64,000 nucleotides of DNA, from contig NZ_AP022576.1 in the NCBI RefSeq assembly GCF_010730355.1, forward strand, positions 1,612,001 through 1,676,000, written 5' to 3'. The translations under genes and the position numbers were made by a program. The notes under the pieces are model-generated. The model made no database searches. It had not been told where the DNA came from and saw nothing but the letters and a program-made list of their open reading frames with translations. Below are positions 19,461 to 29,175 of this stretch, piece after piece. Every line of letters begins with the position of its first letter. Position 1 is the stretch's first letter. The DNA is from Mycobacterium florentinum. Its GTDB lineage: Bacteria; Actinomycetota; Actinomycetes; Mycobacteriales; Mycobacteriaceae.

Positions 19461-19823
19461 TCATCGGGACTTCACGGTGTGCTCATGTTCTTCGCTACCT
19501 GTTCTGTTGCCGGGCGAGTCGAGCACCCCTAAGTGCTCGACCAACGCGGATGTGTCCGGTGGACGGTCGATGCGCAGCGCTTTGGTAAAAGCCCGCCGCC
19601 GAATCGCTTCGTGTACGCACCGCGGTACGGGATGCAGCCACGCACCCCGCCCCGGCAGGCGAGTCGCCGTGTCAACGATTACGGCGTATTCGCCGTTCCC
19701 GGTTGACACCGCCACCACTCGGAGCAATCCGACGGCCAACTCTCGCTTTCGGCACCCGACACACGTCCGCACGGGTCCGCCCGTGTGAGTGCGCGCCGAG
19801 GCCGAAGGCTCGCGCTGGATCAC
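19461..19823 (-). CDS. YlxR-family RNA-binding protein
   Basis: Small basic protein (120 aa) of the YlxR/DUF448 family, placed between nusA and infB as in most bacteria and corresponding to Rv2840c. The signature GPVRTCVGCRKRE is at residues 16-28 and GRGAWLHP follows. Proposed to bind RNA or RNase P; function in mycobacteria is unproven. The GTG start at 19823 has no strong ribosome-binding site, and an internal GTG at the VRTC codon could also be used. Confidence 0.9.
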   Translation of the reverse strand: MIQREPSASARTHTGGPVRTCVGCRKRELAVGLLRVVAVSTGNGEYAVIVDTATRLPGRGAWLHPVPRCVHEAIRRRAFTKALRIDRPPDTSALVEHLGVLDSPGNRTGSEEHEHTVKSR

Positions 19824-19954
19824 GGCTCAGTCTAGCGTCACGGAACCGATGGTCAGAACCACCCGCAACCGCACCGTAACCTGCGCGTCCGATCACGCAG
19901 GCGGCCGCGAAAAACCGGCCTCGCAAAATTCAACGGCGCACCGGTGACGTCGGA

Positions 19955-21010
19955 CTAGTGATCGTGGGCCATCGGGTGGCTGGCACCGTGTTCGGGCTGG
20001 TCCTCCGATCCCCCCGCGGAACCGGCGGACGAATCGCCGCGAATGTCGATGCGCCACCCGGTGAGCCGGGCGGCCAGCCGCGCGTTCTGCCCCTCCTTGC
20101 CGATGGCCAGGGACAGTTGGAAGTCGGGCACCACCACGCGAGCGGCGCGGGCGGTCTGGTCGATGACCGACACCGAAACCACCTTCGCCGGCGACAACGC
20201 GTTGGCGACGAACCGGGCCGGGTCCTCGTCGTAGTCGATGATGTCGATCTTCTCGCCGGACAGCTCACTCATCACGTTGCGGACCCGCTGGCCCATTGGA
20301 CCGATGCAGGCGCCCTTGGCGTTGAGGCCCTGCACCCGGGATGCGACCGCGATCTTGGAACGGTGCCCCGCCTCGCGTGCCACGGCCACGATCTCCACCG
20401 ACCCGTCGGCGATCTCGGGGACCTCCAGCGAGAACAACTTGCGGACCAGGTTGGGGTGGGTGCGCGACAACGTGATCAGCGGCTCCCGCGAACCCCGGGT
20501 CACGCCGACCACGTAGCAGCGCACCCGGTTGCCGTGCTCGTAGCTCTCGCCGGGAACCTGTTCGGCGGCCGGGATGACGCCCTCGGAGGCCTTGGTCTCG
20601 CTGCCCATCCGCACCACGACCAGACCGCGGGCGTTCGCGCGGCTGTCGCGCTGAATCACGCCCGCGACGATTTCGCCCTCACGAGTGGAGAACTCGCCGT
20701 AGGTGCGCTCGTTCTCCGCGTCGCGGAACCGCTGCAGCATCACCTGGCGTGCGGTGGTGGCGGCGATGCGGCCGAAACCCTCAGGGGTGTCGTCCCATTC
20801 GCTGATGACGTTGCCGTCCTCGTCGACCTCGCGGGCCATCACCTTCACCACGCCGGTCTTGCGGTCGATCTCGATCCGCGCATCGTTCTGGTGGCCCTGG
20901 GTATGCCGGTAGGCGGTCAACAACGCCGACTTGATCGTCTCGAGCAGCTCGTTGACCGAGATACCCCGGTCCACCTCGATCGCGTGCAACGCCGCCATGT
21001 CGATATTCAT
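19955..21010 (-). CDS. nusA: Transcription termination/antitermination factor NusA
   Basis: A 351-aa RNA polymerase-associated factor. The N-terminal RNAP-binding domain ([16 protein letters not shown]) is followed by an S1 domain (about 110-180) and tandem KH domains ([18 protein letters not shown] and [19 protein letters not shown]). It lacks the C-terminal acidic repeats of E. coli NusA, as usual for actinobacteria. ATG overlaps the rimP stop as ATGA. A Gly/Ser tail ends in a His-rich stretch. Confidence 0.97.
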   Translation of the reverse strand: MNIDMAALHAIEVDRGISVNELLETIKSALLTAYRHTQGHQNDARIEIDRKTGVVKVMAREVDEDGNVISEWDDTPEGFGRIAATTARQVMLQRFRDAENERTYGEFSTREGEIVAGVIQRDSRANARGLVVVRMGSETKASEGVIPAAEQVPGESYEHGNRVRCYVVGVTRGSREPLITLSRTHPNLVRKLFSLEVPEIADGSVEIVAVAREAGHRSKIAVASRVQGLNAKGACIGPMGQRVRNVMSELSGEKIDIIDYDEDPARFVANALSPAKVVSVSVIDQTARAARVVVPDFQLSLAIGKEGQNARLAARLTGWRIDIRGDSSAGSAGGSEDQPEHGASHPMAHDH

Positions 21011-21540
21011 GCTCCGGCCTCCGTTCTCCGGGCCTCACCGGCACCCGCCAAATCCAGCTCGGCTGCCGATGGCGACGAAAATTCAACCTGGACAACAGCT
21101 TTCGCGATCTCGGCGAACGGGATCTCGCGCACCGCCCAGCCGCGGCCGTCGCGGACCACCAGCGCCACCGCGTCGCCGCGGGTCTCCCCCACCCGGCCGG
21201 TCAACTGCGAACCGTCCGACATCGCCAGCTCGACCTTGCGGCCCCGGGCGCGGCGGAAGTGCTTCTCACTGGTGAGCGGACGGTCCACACCGGGCGAGGA
21301 GACCTCGAGAACATAGCTGTCACCGATGCCGTCCAGACCATCCAGCAAAGCCGACGCCGAACGTGACAGGGTCGCTACGGCGTCCAGGTCCAGCGCGGTG
21401 TCGCCGTCGGCAACCACCGTGATTCGGGGCGGACGCACCCGGGAATCGATGACCACGTCTTCGATTTCATAGCCAGCACGCGCGAACTCACCACCGAGTA
21501 GCTCGATCACCTGCGTCTGCGACGGTAGCCCGGTGGTCAC
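21007..21540 (-). CDS. rimP: Ribosome maturation factor RimP
   Basis: A 177-aa 30S assembly factor, the first gene of the rimP-nusA-ylxR-infB-rbfA-nrnA unit. It has the N-terminal alpha/beta domain ending in [15 protein letters not shown] and the C-terminal SH3-like domain ([18 protein letters not shown]). A GTG start at 21540 with GAGGAG seven bases upstream is chosen over a start at 21597, whose extra residues are not family-like. Confidence 0.94.
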   Translation of the reverse strand: MTTGLPSQTQVIELLGGEFARAGYEIEDVVIDSRVRPPRITVVADGDTALDLDAVATLSRSASALLDGLDGIGDSYVLEVSSPGVDRPLTSEKHFRRARGRKVELAMSDGSQLTGRVGETRGDAVALVVRDGRGWAVREIPFAEIAKAVVQVEFSSPSAAELDLAGAGEARRTEAGA

Positions 21541-21745
21541 GGCGAGCTCCTCATCTTGAGTTGTCCGGTCATCTGGCTGATGTCGCCGCCCAGCCATCTT
21601 CGGGCGGCTTCCGGCGTCCCGGTGAACGCACAGCGGCCGTTCGGCGAGAACCAGCTACTAACGATACGCCAGGAATCGCGTATGACGAGGTGATCGCGTA
21701 GGTCGAGGTCCTCCGCAGCATGCCCGGCCCGCGGCCAATGGCAGG

Positions 21746-22288
21746 ATGTTGGGCGTGCATAGTGCTGTACCCGTCACCAGCAGGCGGGGTGTGCTCGCCG
21801 GGGGTGCCGCGCTTGCTGCGCTCGGGGTGGTCGTCTCCGCCTGCGGTGAGTCCCCGCCGAAACCCCCCGCGGTCGAACAGCTGCTCGGTCCGTTAGACCA
21901 GGCCAGACACGACAGCGTGCTCGCCGGTGCCGCCGCCGCGGCCGTCGGCGTCGCGCCGCAGATCGCGGCCGCGCTGTCGGTGGTCGCCAACCAGCGCGCC
22001 GCGCACGCCCGCGCGCTGTCCACCGAGATCGCCCGGGCGGCCGGCAAGCTCACCGCCTCGTCCAGCGAGACGACCAGCCCCAGCCCCAGCCCGGCCGCCC
22101 CCGCGGGGCCACCGCCACCGCCACCCCCGGTGTCCGACGTGATCAACGCGCTGCGCACCTCGGCGGACAATGCCACTCGCCTGGTGTCCTCCGAATCGGG
22201 CTACCGGGCGGGGCTGCTCGCCTCGATCGCGGCGTCGTGCACGGCGTCCTACCTGGTTGCACTCGTACCCGGGGGGCCGTCGATATGA
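21746..22288 (+). CDS. Tat-type lipoprotein, Rv2843-like
   Basis: A 180-aa exported protein. The N-terminus has a twin-arginine motif (TSRRGVLAGG), a hydrophobic core and a lipobox VSAC at about residues 30-33, so it should be a lipoprotein exported folded. The rest is Ala-rich and helical, with a proline-rich linker (PPPPPPP, about 121-127). It corresponds by position to Rv2843. Its stop overlaps the next ATG as ATGA, so the two proteins may work together outside or at the membrane. Function unknown. Confidence 0.8.
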   Translation: MLGVHSAVPVTSRRGVLAGGAALAALGVVVSACGESPPKPPAVEQLLGPLDQARHDSVLAGAAAAAVGVAPQIAAALSVVANQRAAHARALSTEIARAAGKLTASSSETTSPSPSPAAPAGPPPPPPPVSDVINALRTSADNATRLVSSESGYRAGLLASIAASCTASYLVALVPGGPSI

Positions 22289-22731
22289 CCTCCGGCCAAG
22301 ACGCCGACAACGCGGCGCTCTGCGATGCGCTGGCCGTCGAGCACTCGACCATCTACGGCTACGGCATCGTGTCCGCGTTGTCGCCACCCAGCGTCAACAA
22401 CCTGGTGGTGGAGGCGCTGCTGCAGCACCGTCAGCGTCGCGACGACGTGATCGCCATGCTGGCCGCCCGCAAGGTCACCCCGCCGCCCGCCGCCGCCGGC
22501 TATCAGCTGCCGCTGCTGGTGGGCAGTCCGGCCGACGCGGCCCGGCTGGCGGTGCGGATGGAGAACGACGGCGCGACGGCCTGGCGCGCGGTCACCGAAC
22601 ACGCCGAGACCGCCGAGGACCGTGCGTTCGCCGCGACGGCCCTGACGCAGAGCGCGGTCATGGGCGCCCGCTGGAGCCGCATCCTGGGCGCCTGGCCGAT
22701 CACGGCCAGCTTCCCGGGCGGCAACGAGTAA
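22285..22731 (+). CDS. Ferritin-like (DUF4439) protein, Rv2844-like
   Basis: A 148-aa, nearly all-helical protein of the DUF4439 ferritin-like type. EHSTIYGYGIVSAL near residue 20 and the later HRQRRDD and HAETAED segments give the spaced Glu/His pattern of a four-helix bundle. It overlaps the preceding lipoprotein gene by 4 bp, which implies coupling. It lacks a signal peptide. The gene occupies the position of Rv2844. Whether it binds iron is not clear from sequence. Confidence 0.82.
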   Translation: MTSGQDADNAALCDALAVEHSTIYGYGIVSALSPPSVNNLVVEALLQHRQRRDDVIAMLAARKVTPPPAAAGYQLPLLVGSPADAARLAVRMENDGATAWRAVTEHAETAEDRAFAATALTQSAVMGARWSRILGAWPITASFPGGNE

Positions 22732-22740
22732 CCGGCGTAG

Positions 22741-22800
22741 CGATCGCAAGCGCGGCGCAGCCGGGGGTATGGGGGTACCTCCCGCTTGCGGGGGAGGGTC
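22741..22800. repeat. GC-rich hairpin element between convergent genes
   Basis: The 82 bp between the DUF4439 gene and proS hold ACCTCCCGC (22777-22785), TT, then GCGGGGGAGG (22788-22797). This is an inverted repeat with a two-G bulge, preceded by a G-rich stretch. Elements of similar appearance occur between genes in other mycobacteria as far as I remember. It can act as terminator for both genes. Only one copy is in this window, so its repetitive nature cannot be shown here. Confidence 0.45.
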
Positions 22801-22813
22801 GCCACCATCGGCA

Positions 22814-24562
22814 CTAGCCGGTCAGCGCCGCCACGATGTCGGTGGCCAGCGAGGCGCCGGCCGCCAGCTCGCGAGTCTGCCCGCCGAAGCGGTCGCGCAG
22901 CTCCACCACACCGTCGGCCCAACCCCGCCCGACCACGACGACCCAGGGCATCCCGAGCAGCTCGGCGTCCTTGAACTTGACCCCGGGCGAAGCCGTGCGG
23001 TCGTCCAGCAGCACCTCGAGCCCCAACCGATCCAGGTCGGCGGCCAGCGCCACGGCCCCTTCGCGCGCCTGCGCGTCCTTGTTCGCGATCACCACGTGCA
23101 CGTCGAACGGCGCGATCGACGCCGGCCAGCGCAGGCCCAGCTCGTCGTGCTGCTGCTCGGCAACCACGGCGACCAGTCGCGACACCCCGATGCCGTAGGA
23201 ACCCATCGTCAGCCGCACCGGCTTGCCGTCCTCGCCGAGCACATCGGCGGTGAAGGCATCGGTGTACTTGCGGCCCAACTGGAAGATGTGGCCGATCTCG
23301 ATGCCGCGCGCCATGACCAGCGGGCCGGCGCCGTCCGGCGACGGATCGCCTTCGCGCACCTCGGCGGCCTCGATGGTGCCGTCGGCGGTGAAGTCACGCC
23401 CGGCCACCAGTCCGACCACGTGGCGGCCCGGCTCGTCGGCCCCGGTGATCCAGCTGGTGCCGTCCACCACCCGGGGGTCGAGGAGATAACGAACTTCGTT
23501 GTCCCGCAACGCCTTCGGGCCGATATAGCCCTTGACCAGAAACGGATACTTGGCGAAGTCCGCATCGTCGAGTAACGCGTATTCGGCCGGCTCCAGCGCG
23601 GCGCCCAGCCGTTTGTCGTCGACCTCGCGGTCACCGGGCACGCCGATGGCCAGCAACTCCCAGTCGCCGCCGGGCTGGCGTACCTTGACCAAAACGTTCT
23701 TCAACGTGTCCGCCGCGGTGACGGTGCGGCCCAGGCCGGCGCCGTTGGCCCACTGCACCAGCGTGGCGATGGTCGGGGTGTCGCCGGTGTCGTGCACGAC
23801 GGCCTCGGGCAGCCCGTCGATGGGCCGGGCCTCGGGCTGGGCGGTGATGACCGCTTCGACGTTGGCCGCGTAGCCGGATTCCACGCACCGGACGAAGGTG
23901 TCCTCGCCGATCGGGCTCTCGGCCAGGAACTCTTCGGACGCGCTGCCACCCATCGCGCCCGACACCGCCGAGACGATGACGTAGCGCACCCCGAGCCGGT
24001 CGAAGATGCGCTGATAAGCCTCGCGGTGCGCGTGGTAGGCCGACTTGAGCCCGGCCGCGTCGATGTCGAAGGAATAGGAGTCCTTCATCACGAACTCCCT
24101 GGCCCGCAGGATGCCGGCCCGCGGCCGCGCCTCGTCGCGGTACTTGATCTGAATTTGGTACAGCGTGAGCGGGAAGTCCTTGTAGGAGCTGTACTCACCT
24201 TTGACGGCGAGGGTGAAAAACTCTTCATGCGTGGGAGCGAGCATGTAGTCGTTACCGCGACGGTCCGTTACGCGGAACACGCCGTCGCCGTATTCGGTCC
24301 AGCGATTCGTCGTCTCGTACGGTCCACGCGGCAGCAGCCCGGGGAACAGAATCTCCTGCCCGCCGATCGCGTTCATCTCCTCGCGGACAACGCGTTCGAT
24401 GTTGCGCAGCACCCGCAGCCCCAGCGGCAACCAGCTGTACAGCCCGGGGGCGACCTGCCGGATATATCCGGCCCGCACCAGCAGTTTGTGGCTGGGCACT
24501 TCGGCGTCGGCGGGGTCGTCGCGCAGCGTGCGCAGGAACAGCTCGGACATCCGGGTAATCAC
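22814..24562 (-). CDS. proS: Prolyl-tRNA synthetase
   Basis: Class II aminoacyl-tRNA synthetase of 582 aa, the same length as M. tuberculosis ProS. Motif 2 ([19 protein letters not shown]) and motif 3 ([11 protein letters not shown]) flank the Ala-tRNA editing insertion (about residues 225-390). The C-terminal anticodon-binding domain includes VVIANKD and [14 protein letters not shown]. This is the bacterial type. The GTG start lies directly before the conserved [17 protein letters not shown]. It ends convergent with the DUF4439 gene. Confidence 0.98.
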   Translation of the reverse strand: MITRMSELFLRTLRDDPADAEVPSHKLLVRAGYIRQVAPGLYSWLPLGLRVLRNIERVVREEMNAIGGQEILFPGLLPRGPYETTNRWTEYGDGVFRVTDRRGNDYMLAPTHEEFFTLAVKGEYSSYKDFPLTLYQIQIKYRDEARPRAGILRAREFVMKDSYSFDIDAAGLKSAYHAHREAYQRIFDRLGVRYVIVSAVSGAMGGSASEEFLAESPIGEDTFVRCVESGYAANVEAVITAQPEARPIDGLPEAVVHDTGDTPTIATLVQWANGAGLGRTVTAADTLKNVLVKVRQPGGDWELLAIGVPGDREVDDKRLGAALEPAEYALLDDADFAKYPFLVKGYIGPKALRDNEVRYLLDPRVVDGTSWITGADEPGRHVVGLVAGRDFTADGTIEAAEVREGDPSPDGAGPLVMARGIEIGHIFQLGRKYTDAFTADVLGEDGKPVRLTMGSYGIGVSRLVAVVAEQQHDELGLRWPASIAPFDVHVVIANKDAQAREGAVALAADLDRLGLEVLLDDRTASPGVKFKDAELLGMPWVVVVGRGWADGVVELRDRFGGQTRELAAGASLATDIVAALTG

Positions 24563-24607
24563 AGCGGGCCAGCCTACTTGCCGGACGTTCGTGCGATCCG
24601 TCCGCGG

Positions 24608-25174
24608 CTAGCCGTCACCGTCGGGCCGGTGACGGCTGCGGTAGGCCCGCATCCCGGCTTGCGATCGGCATTGCGCCCGGCAGAAGGTCCCTGACGAGTT
24701 GCGACTGTGATCGACGAAGCCGTGGTGACAGTTGCGGCACGCTTTCACCCGCTCCCACTCGCCCGACTGGGACAGCTCGACCACCGCGGCCAGCATCGAG
24801 CCCATCGCACCCGCCAGTCCTGCCTGCGTGGACACCAGCCCCGCCCCGTCGCGAGTGATGTTGGCTTCCAACGGATATCGATGCGCCGCCCGGCGCAACG
24901 CATGTTCTGCGGCGCCGAGTTCCTCTTCGGCCGCCCCGTCGGCATCTACATGGGTGAGCAGGACCGTCACCAGGGCGTCGCGAATCTCACGTGCCTCGAT
25001 CACATCGGCCGGGGTGATCGACATCGCGCCGTCCACACCTTGGGTGGTCAACCAGGCTTGGAGTCCGGCGGTATCGGAGAAACGATCGGGAACGCGCCCG
25101 CGGTGATCGTGAGTATTGGCGAAGGCCAGTATCAGCTCCGCCGGATCAACGGCGGCAGCCCCGGAACCCGCCAC
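24608..25174 (-). CDS. CGNR zinc-finger protein, probable regulator
   Basis: A 188-aa protein with an N-terminal ABATE-type helical domain (about 1-125; the FANTHDHRGRVPDRF stretch is typical) and a C-terminal CGNR zinc finger (CRNC...FC...C, about 150-185). CGNR proteins are thought to bind DNA and stress ligands. The GTG start at 25174 has AGGAGG six bases upstream; the frame is open further up but without a site. It is divergent from an SDR gene, with a palindrome and a promoter in the 182-bp gap. Not present between proS and efpA in M. tuberculosis, so it is probably an insertion. Confidence 0.82.
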   Translation of the reverse strand: MAGSGAAAVDPAELILAFANTHDHRGRVPDRFSDTAGLQAWLTTQGVDGAMSITPADVIEAREIRDALVTVLLTHVDADGAAEEELGAAEHALRRAAHRYPLEANITRDGAGLVSTQAGLAGAMGSMLAAVVELSQSGEWERVKACRNCHHGFVDHSRNSSGTFCRAQCRSQAGMRAYRSRHRPDGDG

Positions 25175-25274
25175 GACGCACCTCCTCGCCATCCTCCGCG
25201 CCACATCGGCGTTAAAGCCTATCCGTCGACGCCGTTCACCCACGGACGCGTCACTCGACAGTATGAGACGCTCC

Positions 25275-25322
25275 GTTATCAATAACAGCATTTTGACAGT
25301 TACTTTTCTTCCCGATTATGTT
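25275..25322 (+). promoter_or_regulatory. Palindrome and candidate promoter of the SDR gene
   Basis: GTTAT-CA-ATAAC (25275-25286) is a perfect 5-bp inverted repeat. It sits next to TTGACA (25293-25298), which is separated by 18 bp from TATGTT (25317-25322), a good sigma-A-type pair reading towards the SDR start at 25357. The palindrome abuts the -35 box, a natural place for the CGNR protein encoded divergently (inference). Confidence 0.55.
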
Positions 25323-25356
25323 GACGCGTTATCACCAACAGGCTTACGGTGATCAC

Positions 25357-26220
25357 ATGACACACAGCACTCCACATCGCAATTGGTTCATCACCGGCGC
25401 CAGCTCCGGCATGGGGTTGGCACTGACAAAGGCCGCAATCAACCGCGGCGACAACGTAGTTGGGCTCTCCCGCAACCCAGAGCCGCTCAAGGACATCGCG
25501 GGCGCGCACCCGGAGCAGCTGCTGACGCTGCGGGCCGACATCCGTAATCAGTCGGAAGTGGATGCCGCGGTCGAACAGGGACTCGCGAAGTTCGGGCGCA
25601 TCGACGTCCTGGTCAACGGCGCCGGCTATGGCATTTGGGGCGCAGTCGAAGAAGCCACCGACGCGCAGGTGCGCGCCGCCTTCGGGACCAACGTCTTCGG
25701 CACGCTCAACGTGCTGCGGGCGGTGCTGCCATCGCTGCGCACGCAGCGGTCGGGGCACGTCGTTCAAATCGCCGCCTACCGGGGCCAGAGCTCGTCCCCC
25801 GGCATGGGCTTGATCTCCGCGTTCAACTACGCGAAGGAAGGCTTGTCTGATGGTCTCTACGAGGAACTCAAACCGCTTGGCATCCACGTGACCATCGTGG
25901 AGCCCGCGCCGTCGGCAACCGGGTTCCGGGCCAACCTCGACCGGGCACCCGAGATCGCCGACTACGACCAGACGGTGCGTGCAGCGCTCGCGGCCATCAG
26001 AGCGCTACCGGCCGAGCATTTCAGTCTGCCCGAGCCGATCGCCACGGCAATTCTGGCCGCCGTCGACGCCGATGAACCCCCACTGCGGCTGGCGACCGGC
26101 AGCGTCGCGGTCAACACCATCCGCAAGACGCTGCAGTCACGACTGGCCAACCTCGAAGCGTGGGAGGCCGTCAGCGTTGCGGTGGACGGCGACCCCGACC
26201 GGGTCTGTCCGCTCGATTGA
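25357..26220 (+). CDS. Short-chain dehydrogenase-fold protein with lost catalytic motif
   Basis: A 287-aa Rossmann protein of the classical SDR type. TGASSGMG (13-20) binds the nucleotide, NGAGYG (88-93) and NVFG (112-115) are in place. The catalytic part is altered: where ISS is expected the sequence reads VQIAA (136-140), and where YxASK is expected it reads ISAFN (153-157), so no Y-x-x-x-K motif exists. It may be a non-enzymatic NAD(P)-binding protein or use other residues. ATG 25357 follows a good promoter. It is followed by a strong terminator and is divergent from the CGNR gene. Confidence 0.85.
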   Translation: MTHSTPHRNWFITGASSGMGLALTKAAINRGDNVVGLSRNPEPLKDIAGAHPEQLLTLRADIRNQSEVDAAVEQGLAKFGRIDVLVNGAGYGIWGAVEEATDAQVRAAFGTNVFGTLNVLRAVLPSLRTQRSGHVVQIAAYRGQSSSPGMGLISAFNYAKEGLSDGLYEELKPLGIHVTIVEPAPSATGFRANLDRAPEIADYDQTVRAALAAIRALPAEHFSLPEPIATAILAAVDADEPPLRLATGSVAVNTIRKTLQSRLANLEAWEAVSVAVDGDPDRVCPLD

Positions 26221-26226
26221 CGCCAA

Positions 26227-26260
26227 TGAACTGGCCCCGTCGCCGGGCGGGGCCAGTTCA
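26227..26260. terminator. Bidirectional hairpin terminator
   Basis: TGAACTGGCCCCG (26227-26239) pairs perfectly with CGGGGCCAGTTCA (26248-26260) around an eight-base loop. It lies between the convergent ends of the SDR gene (26220) and efpA (26307). Confidence 0.87.
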
Positions 26261-26306
26261 GCGAGAGACGTTGGAAATGGCCGTGATACGCACGGCCAGC
26301 CGGGAG

Positions 26307-27911
26307 CTACAGCTCGCCGGCGTCGATGGCTTCCTTGACCTCTTGGGCGTGCGCGACCTGCTCCGGGGTGTACCCGATGAACAGTGCGGCGAGGCCGACG
26401 ATGACGGCGGTTCCCGCCACCCACAGCAGCCCGTAGGTGTAGCCGTGGTCAAGCGCCTGTAATTGCGCGTCGTTCATCACCTTCACCGGGCCGGTGGTGC
26501 CGCCCAGGTACAACGTGCGCGAGGTGATGACGGCCTGGATGACGGCCAGCACCAGCGGCCCGCCCAGGCTTTGCAGCATCAGCGTCATGGCCGACACCGG
26601 GCCGATCTGGTCGAACCCGACGCCCGCGATCGCGGCGAGCGTGAGCGGGACCACGACCATGCCGATGCCGATTCCGCCGACGACGATCGGCAGCACCAGG
26701 TTCGGGAAGTAGGGCACGCCGCGGTGCATGAACGCCGAGCCGTAGATCATCGCGAGCAGCAGCAGCCACCCACCGCCGATGGTCAGCACTCGCGGGGAGA
26801 ACCGTGCCACCAGCTGCGAGGAGATACCGAGGCCGATCCCCATCGCGATGACGAACGGGATGAATCCGACGCCCGCGCGCAGCGCGCTATAGCCCAGGAT
26901 GTCCTGAACGTACAGGCCGATGCAGACGGTGAGGCTGAACATCACGCCGCCGGCCAGCAGGATCGCGGCGAACGTGACCAGCCGGTTGCGGTCGCGGAAC
27001 AACTCGAACGGCACGACGGGGTTTTCGGCGGTGCGCTCCACGATGGCGAACGCGATCGCGGCGGCCACGGCCACCACACCCGAACCGAGGGTGATCGCCG
27101 ACATCCAGCCCTTTTCCGGGCCCACCGAGAAGGCGAAAACCGCGGCGGTGCAGGCCAGGGTGGCCAGCATGGCTCCGGTGGCGTCGAGCTTCATCCGCTC
27201 CCGGTTGGTCTCGCGCAGCGCGGTGCGGGCCAGGTAGATCATCACCAGCCCGATCGGCACGTTGACCAGGAACGCGAGCCGCCACGACCACTCGGTCAGC
27301 GCCCCACCCACGACCAGGCCCATCACCGAACCGATCGCGGTCATCGCGGCGAACACCGCGGTGGCCGCGTTGCGCGCCGGACCCTTGGCGAATGTGGTGG
27401 CGACCAGGGCCAAACCGGTCGGCGATGCGATGGCCGACCCGACACCCTGCAACAGCCGGGCGATGACCAGCGTGACCTCATCCCAGGCCACCGCGCACAG
27501 CACCGAAGAGATGGTGAACAGCGTGACGCCGACGATGAAGGTGCGTTTGCGGCCGATGGTGTCGCCGAGACGGCCGCCCAACAGCATCAGCCCGCCGAAG
27601 GTGAGCACATACGCGGTGATCACCCAGCTACGGCCGGCGTCGGACAGGCTCAGCTCGTTTTGAATCTTAGGAAGCGCGACGATGGCGACGGTGCTGTCCA
27701 TCGTTGCCAGCAGCTGCATACCGCCGATGGCGATCACGGCCGCAATGAAGCGGCGAGAGGGCAACCAGGTCGGGTAATACCTGCTAGTGCGCGTGGTGGC
27801 GGTCCCGGAGGAGGTCTCGGACGGGCGCTCGGTGCGCTCCGGGGCCGGACGATCGGCGCGCGCAGCAGACCAATTCTGGGCCGCACGCTCGGTCTCGTTG
27901 AGGGCCGTCAT
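26307..27911 (-). CDS. efpA: MFS drug efflux pump EfpA
   Basis: A 534-aa transporter of the 14-TM (QacA-like) drug/H+ antiporter group, orthologous by sequence and position to Rv2846c. A soluble N-terminal region of about 50 residues precedes TM1. Motif D1 (LATMDSTVAIVALP), motif A (GGRLGDTIGRKR) and motif C-like Gly/Pro-rich TM5 (GSVMGLVVGGAL) are visible. In M. tuberculosis the protein is linked to drug export and lipid transport. AAGGTAACC precedes the ATG. The gene follows cysG with a 33-bp gap on the same strand. Confidence 0.95.
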   Translation of the reverse strand: MTALNETERAAQNWSAARADRPAPERTERPSETSSGTATTRTSRYYPTWLPSRRFIAAVIAIGGMQLLATMDSTVAIVALPKIQNELSLSDAGRSWVITAYVLTFGGLMLLGGRLGDTIGRKRTFIVGVTLFTISSVLCAVAWDEVTLVIARLLQGVGSAIASPTGLALVATTFAKGPARNAATAVFAAMTAIGSVMGLVVGGALTEWSWRLAFLVNVPIGLVMIYLARTALRETNRERMKLDATGAMLATLACTAAVFAFSVGPEKGWMSAITLGSGVVAVAAAIAFAIVERTAENPVVPFELFRDRNRLVTFAAILLAGGVMFSLTVCIGLYVQDILGYSALRAGVGFIPFVIAMGIGLGISSQLVARFSPRVLTIGGGWLLLLAMIYGSAFMHRGVPYFPNLVLPIVVGGIGIGMVVVPLTLAAIAGVGFDQIGPVSAMTLMLQSLGGPLVLAVIQAVITSRTLYLGGTTGPVKVMNDAQLQALDHGYTYGLLWVAGTAVIVGLAALFIGYTPEQVAHAQEVKEAIDAGEL

Positions 27912-27944
27912 AACGGGTTACCTTACAGTAATCTTAAGAATCGT

Positions 27945-29141
27945 TTAAACCCCGAATGCCGCTACGGGCCCGATCACGATGATCGCGGGAGGTCTGATCC
28001 CCTCCGCCCGAACCTTCTGCGGCGTGTCGGCCAGCGTGGCGCGCAACGTGCGCTGCGCCGGCGTCGTCCCATGTTGAACCACCAGCACCGGCGTATCCGC
28101 AGGTCGACCGCCTTTTAGCAGGACGTCGACGAAGAGTTCGATGCGTTCGACGGCCATCAGCAAGACGATCGTGCCCGACAGTGCTGCCAGCGCATTCCAA
28201 TTCACTAACGATTCGGGGTGCCCGGGCGCCAGGTGGCCGCTGACCACCACGAACTCGTGATTTACCGCCCGATGAGTGACCGGAACACCTGCCAGCGCGG
28301 GCACCGCTATGGCGCTTGTCACACCGGGGACCACCGTGACCGGAATGCCGGCGTCGACGCACGCGATGACTTCCTCGTAACCGCGGGCGAACACGAACGG
28401 GTCGCCGCCCTTGAGGCGGACCACGAAGCGTCCGGCGCGGGCCCGCTCGATCATGACGTCGTTGATCGCGTCCTGGGCCATGGCCCGCCCGTACGGGATC
28501 TTGGCGGCATCGATGACCTCGACGTGCGGCGCCAGCTCGGCGAGCAGTTCGGGCGGAGCCAGGCGGTCGGCGACCACGACGTCGGCCTGGGCGAGCAGCC
28601 GGCGTCCGCGGACGGTGATCAGCTCGGGGTCGCCGGGGCCGCCGCCGATCAGCGCCACCCCGCCGCGCGCGACATCGGAACTCTCCGCCGTGATCAGCCC
28701 CTGCTGCAGCGCCTCGCGGATGGCCGACCGGATGGCCGCCGACCTGCGGTGCTCGCCGCCGGCCAGCACCCCGACCGACAGCCCGGCGTACTCGAACGAT
28801 GCCGGGGTCACCGCGCTGCCCTCGATGGCGATGTCGGCGCGCACGCAGAAGATCTGCCGGCTGTCGGCCTCGCCGACGACGGCCTCGTTGACCGCCGCGT
28901 CGTTGGTGGCCGCGATCGCATACCAGGCTCCGTCGAGGTCACCGTCGCGGTATTCGCGCACCGTCAAGGTGATTCCGCTCATCGCCTCGACGGCGGGGGT
29001 GGCGGTCCGGGTGATCACGTGAACGTTGGCGCCGCTGGACATCAGCAGGGGTAGCCGGCGCTGGGCGACCGACCCTCCGCCGACCACGACGACCTTCTTG
29101 CCGGTCAGCCGCAATCCCACGAGGTAGGGGCTCTCCGTCAC
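27945..29141 (-). CDS. cysG: Multifunctional siroheme synthase
   Basis: A 398-aa fusion. Residues 1-150 form the precorrin-2 dehydrogenase/ferrochelatase part (KKVVVVGGGSVAQRRLP). Residues 160-398 form the uroporphyrinogen-III C-methyltransferase (GGGPGDPELITVRG; LKGGDPFVFARGYEE; VVPGVTSAIAVPA). It makes siroheme for sulfite/nitrite reductase and can supply precorrin-2 to cobalamin synthesis, which fits the cobB-cobO genes directly upstream. GTG start. Corresponds to Rv2847c. Confidence 0.95.
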   Translation of the reverse strand: MTESPYLVGLRLTGKKVVVVGGGSVAQRRLPLLMSSGANVHVITRTATPAVEAMSGITLTVREYRDGDLDGAWYAIAATNDAAVNEAVVGEADSRQIFCVRADIAIEGSAVTPASFEYAGLSVGVLAGGEHRRSAAIRSAIREALQQGLITAESSDVARGGVALIGGGPGDPELITVRGRRLLAQADVVVADRLAPPELLAELAPHVEVIDAAKIPYGRAMAQDAINDVMIERARAGRFVVRLKGGDPFVFARGYEEVIACVDAGIPVTVVPGVTSAIAVPALAGVPVTHRAVNHEFVVVSGHLAPGHPESLVNWNALAALSGTIVLLMAVERIELFVDVLLKGGRPADTPVLVVQHGTTPAQRTLRATLADTPQKVRAEGIRPPAIIVIGPVAAFGV

Positions 29142-29175
29142 GCGGCAAGCCTAGTGAAGACGGTCGGCGCGGTGA

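Noticed and set aside
27912..27944. TTAC-A-GTAA-like palindrome upstream of efpA
   Set aside because: The arms are only four bases and the gap is 33 bp within an operon, so chance is a sufficient explanation.
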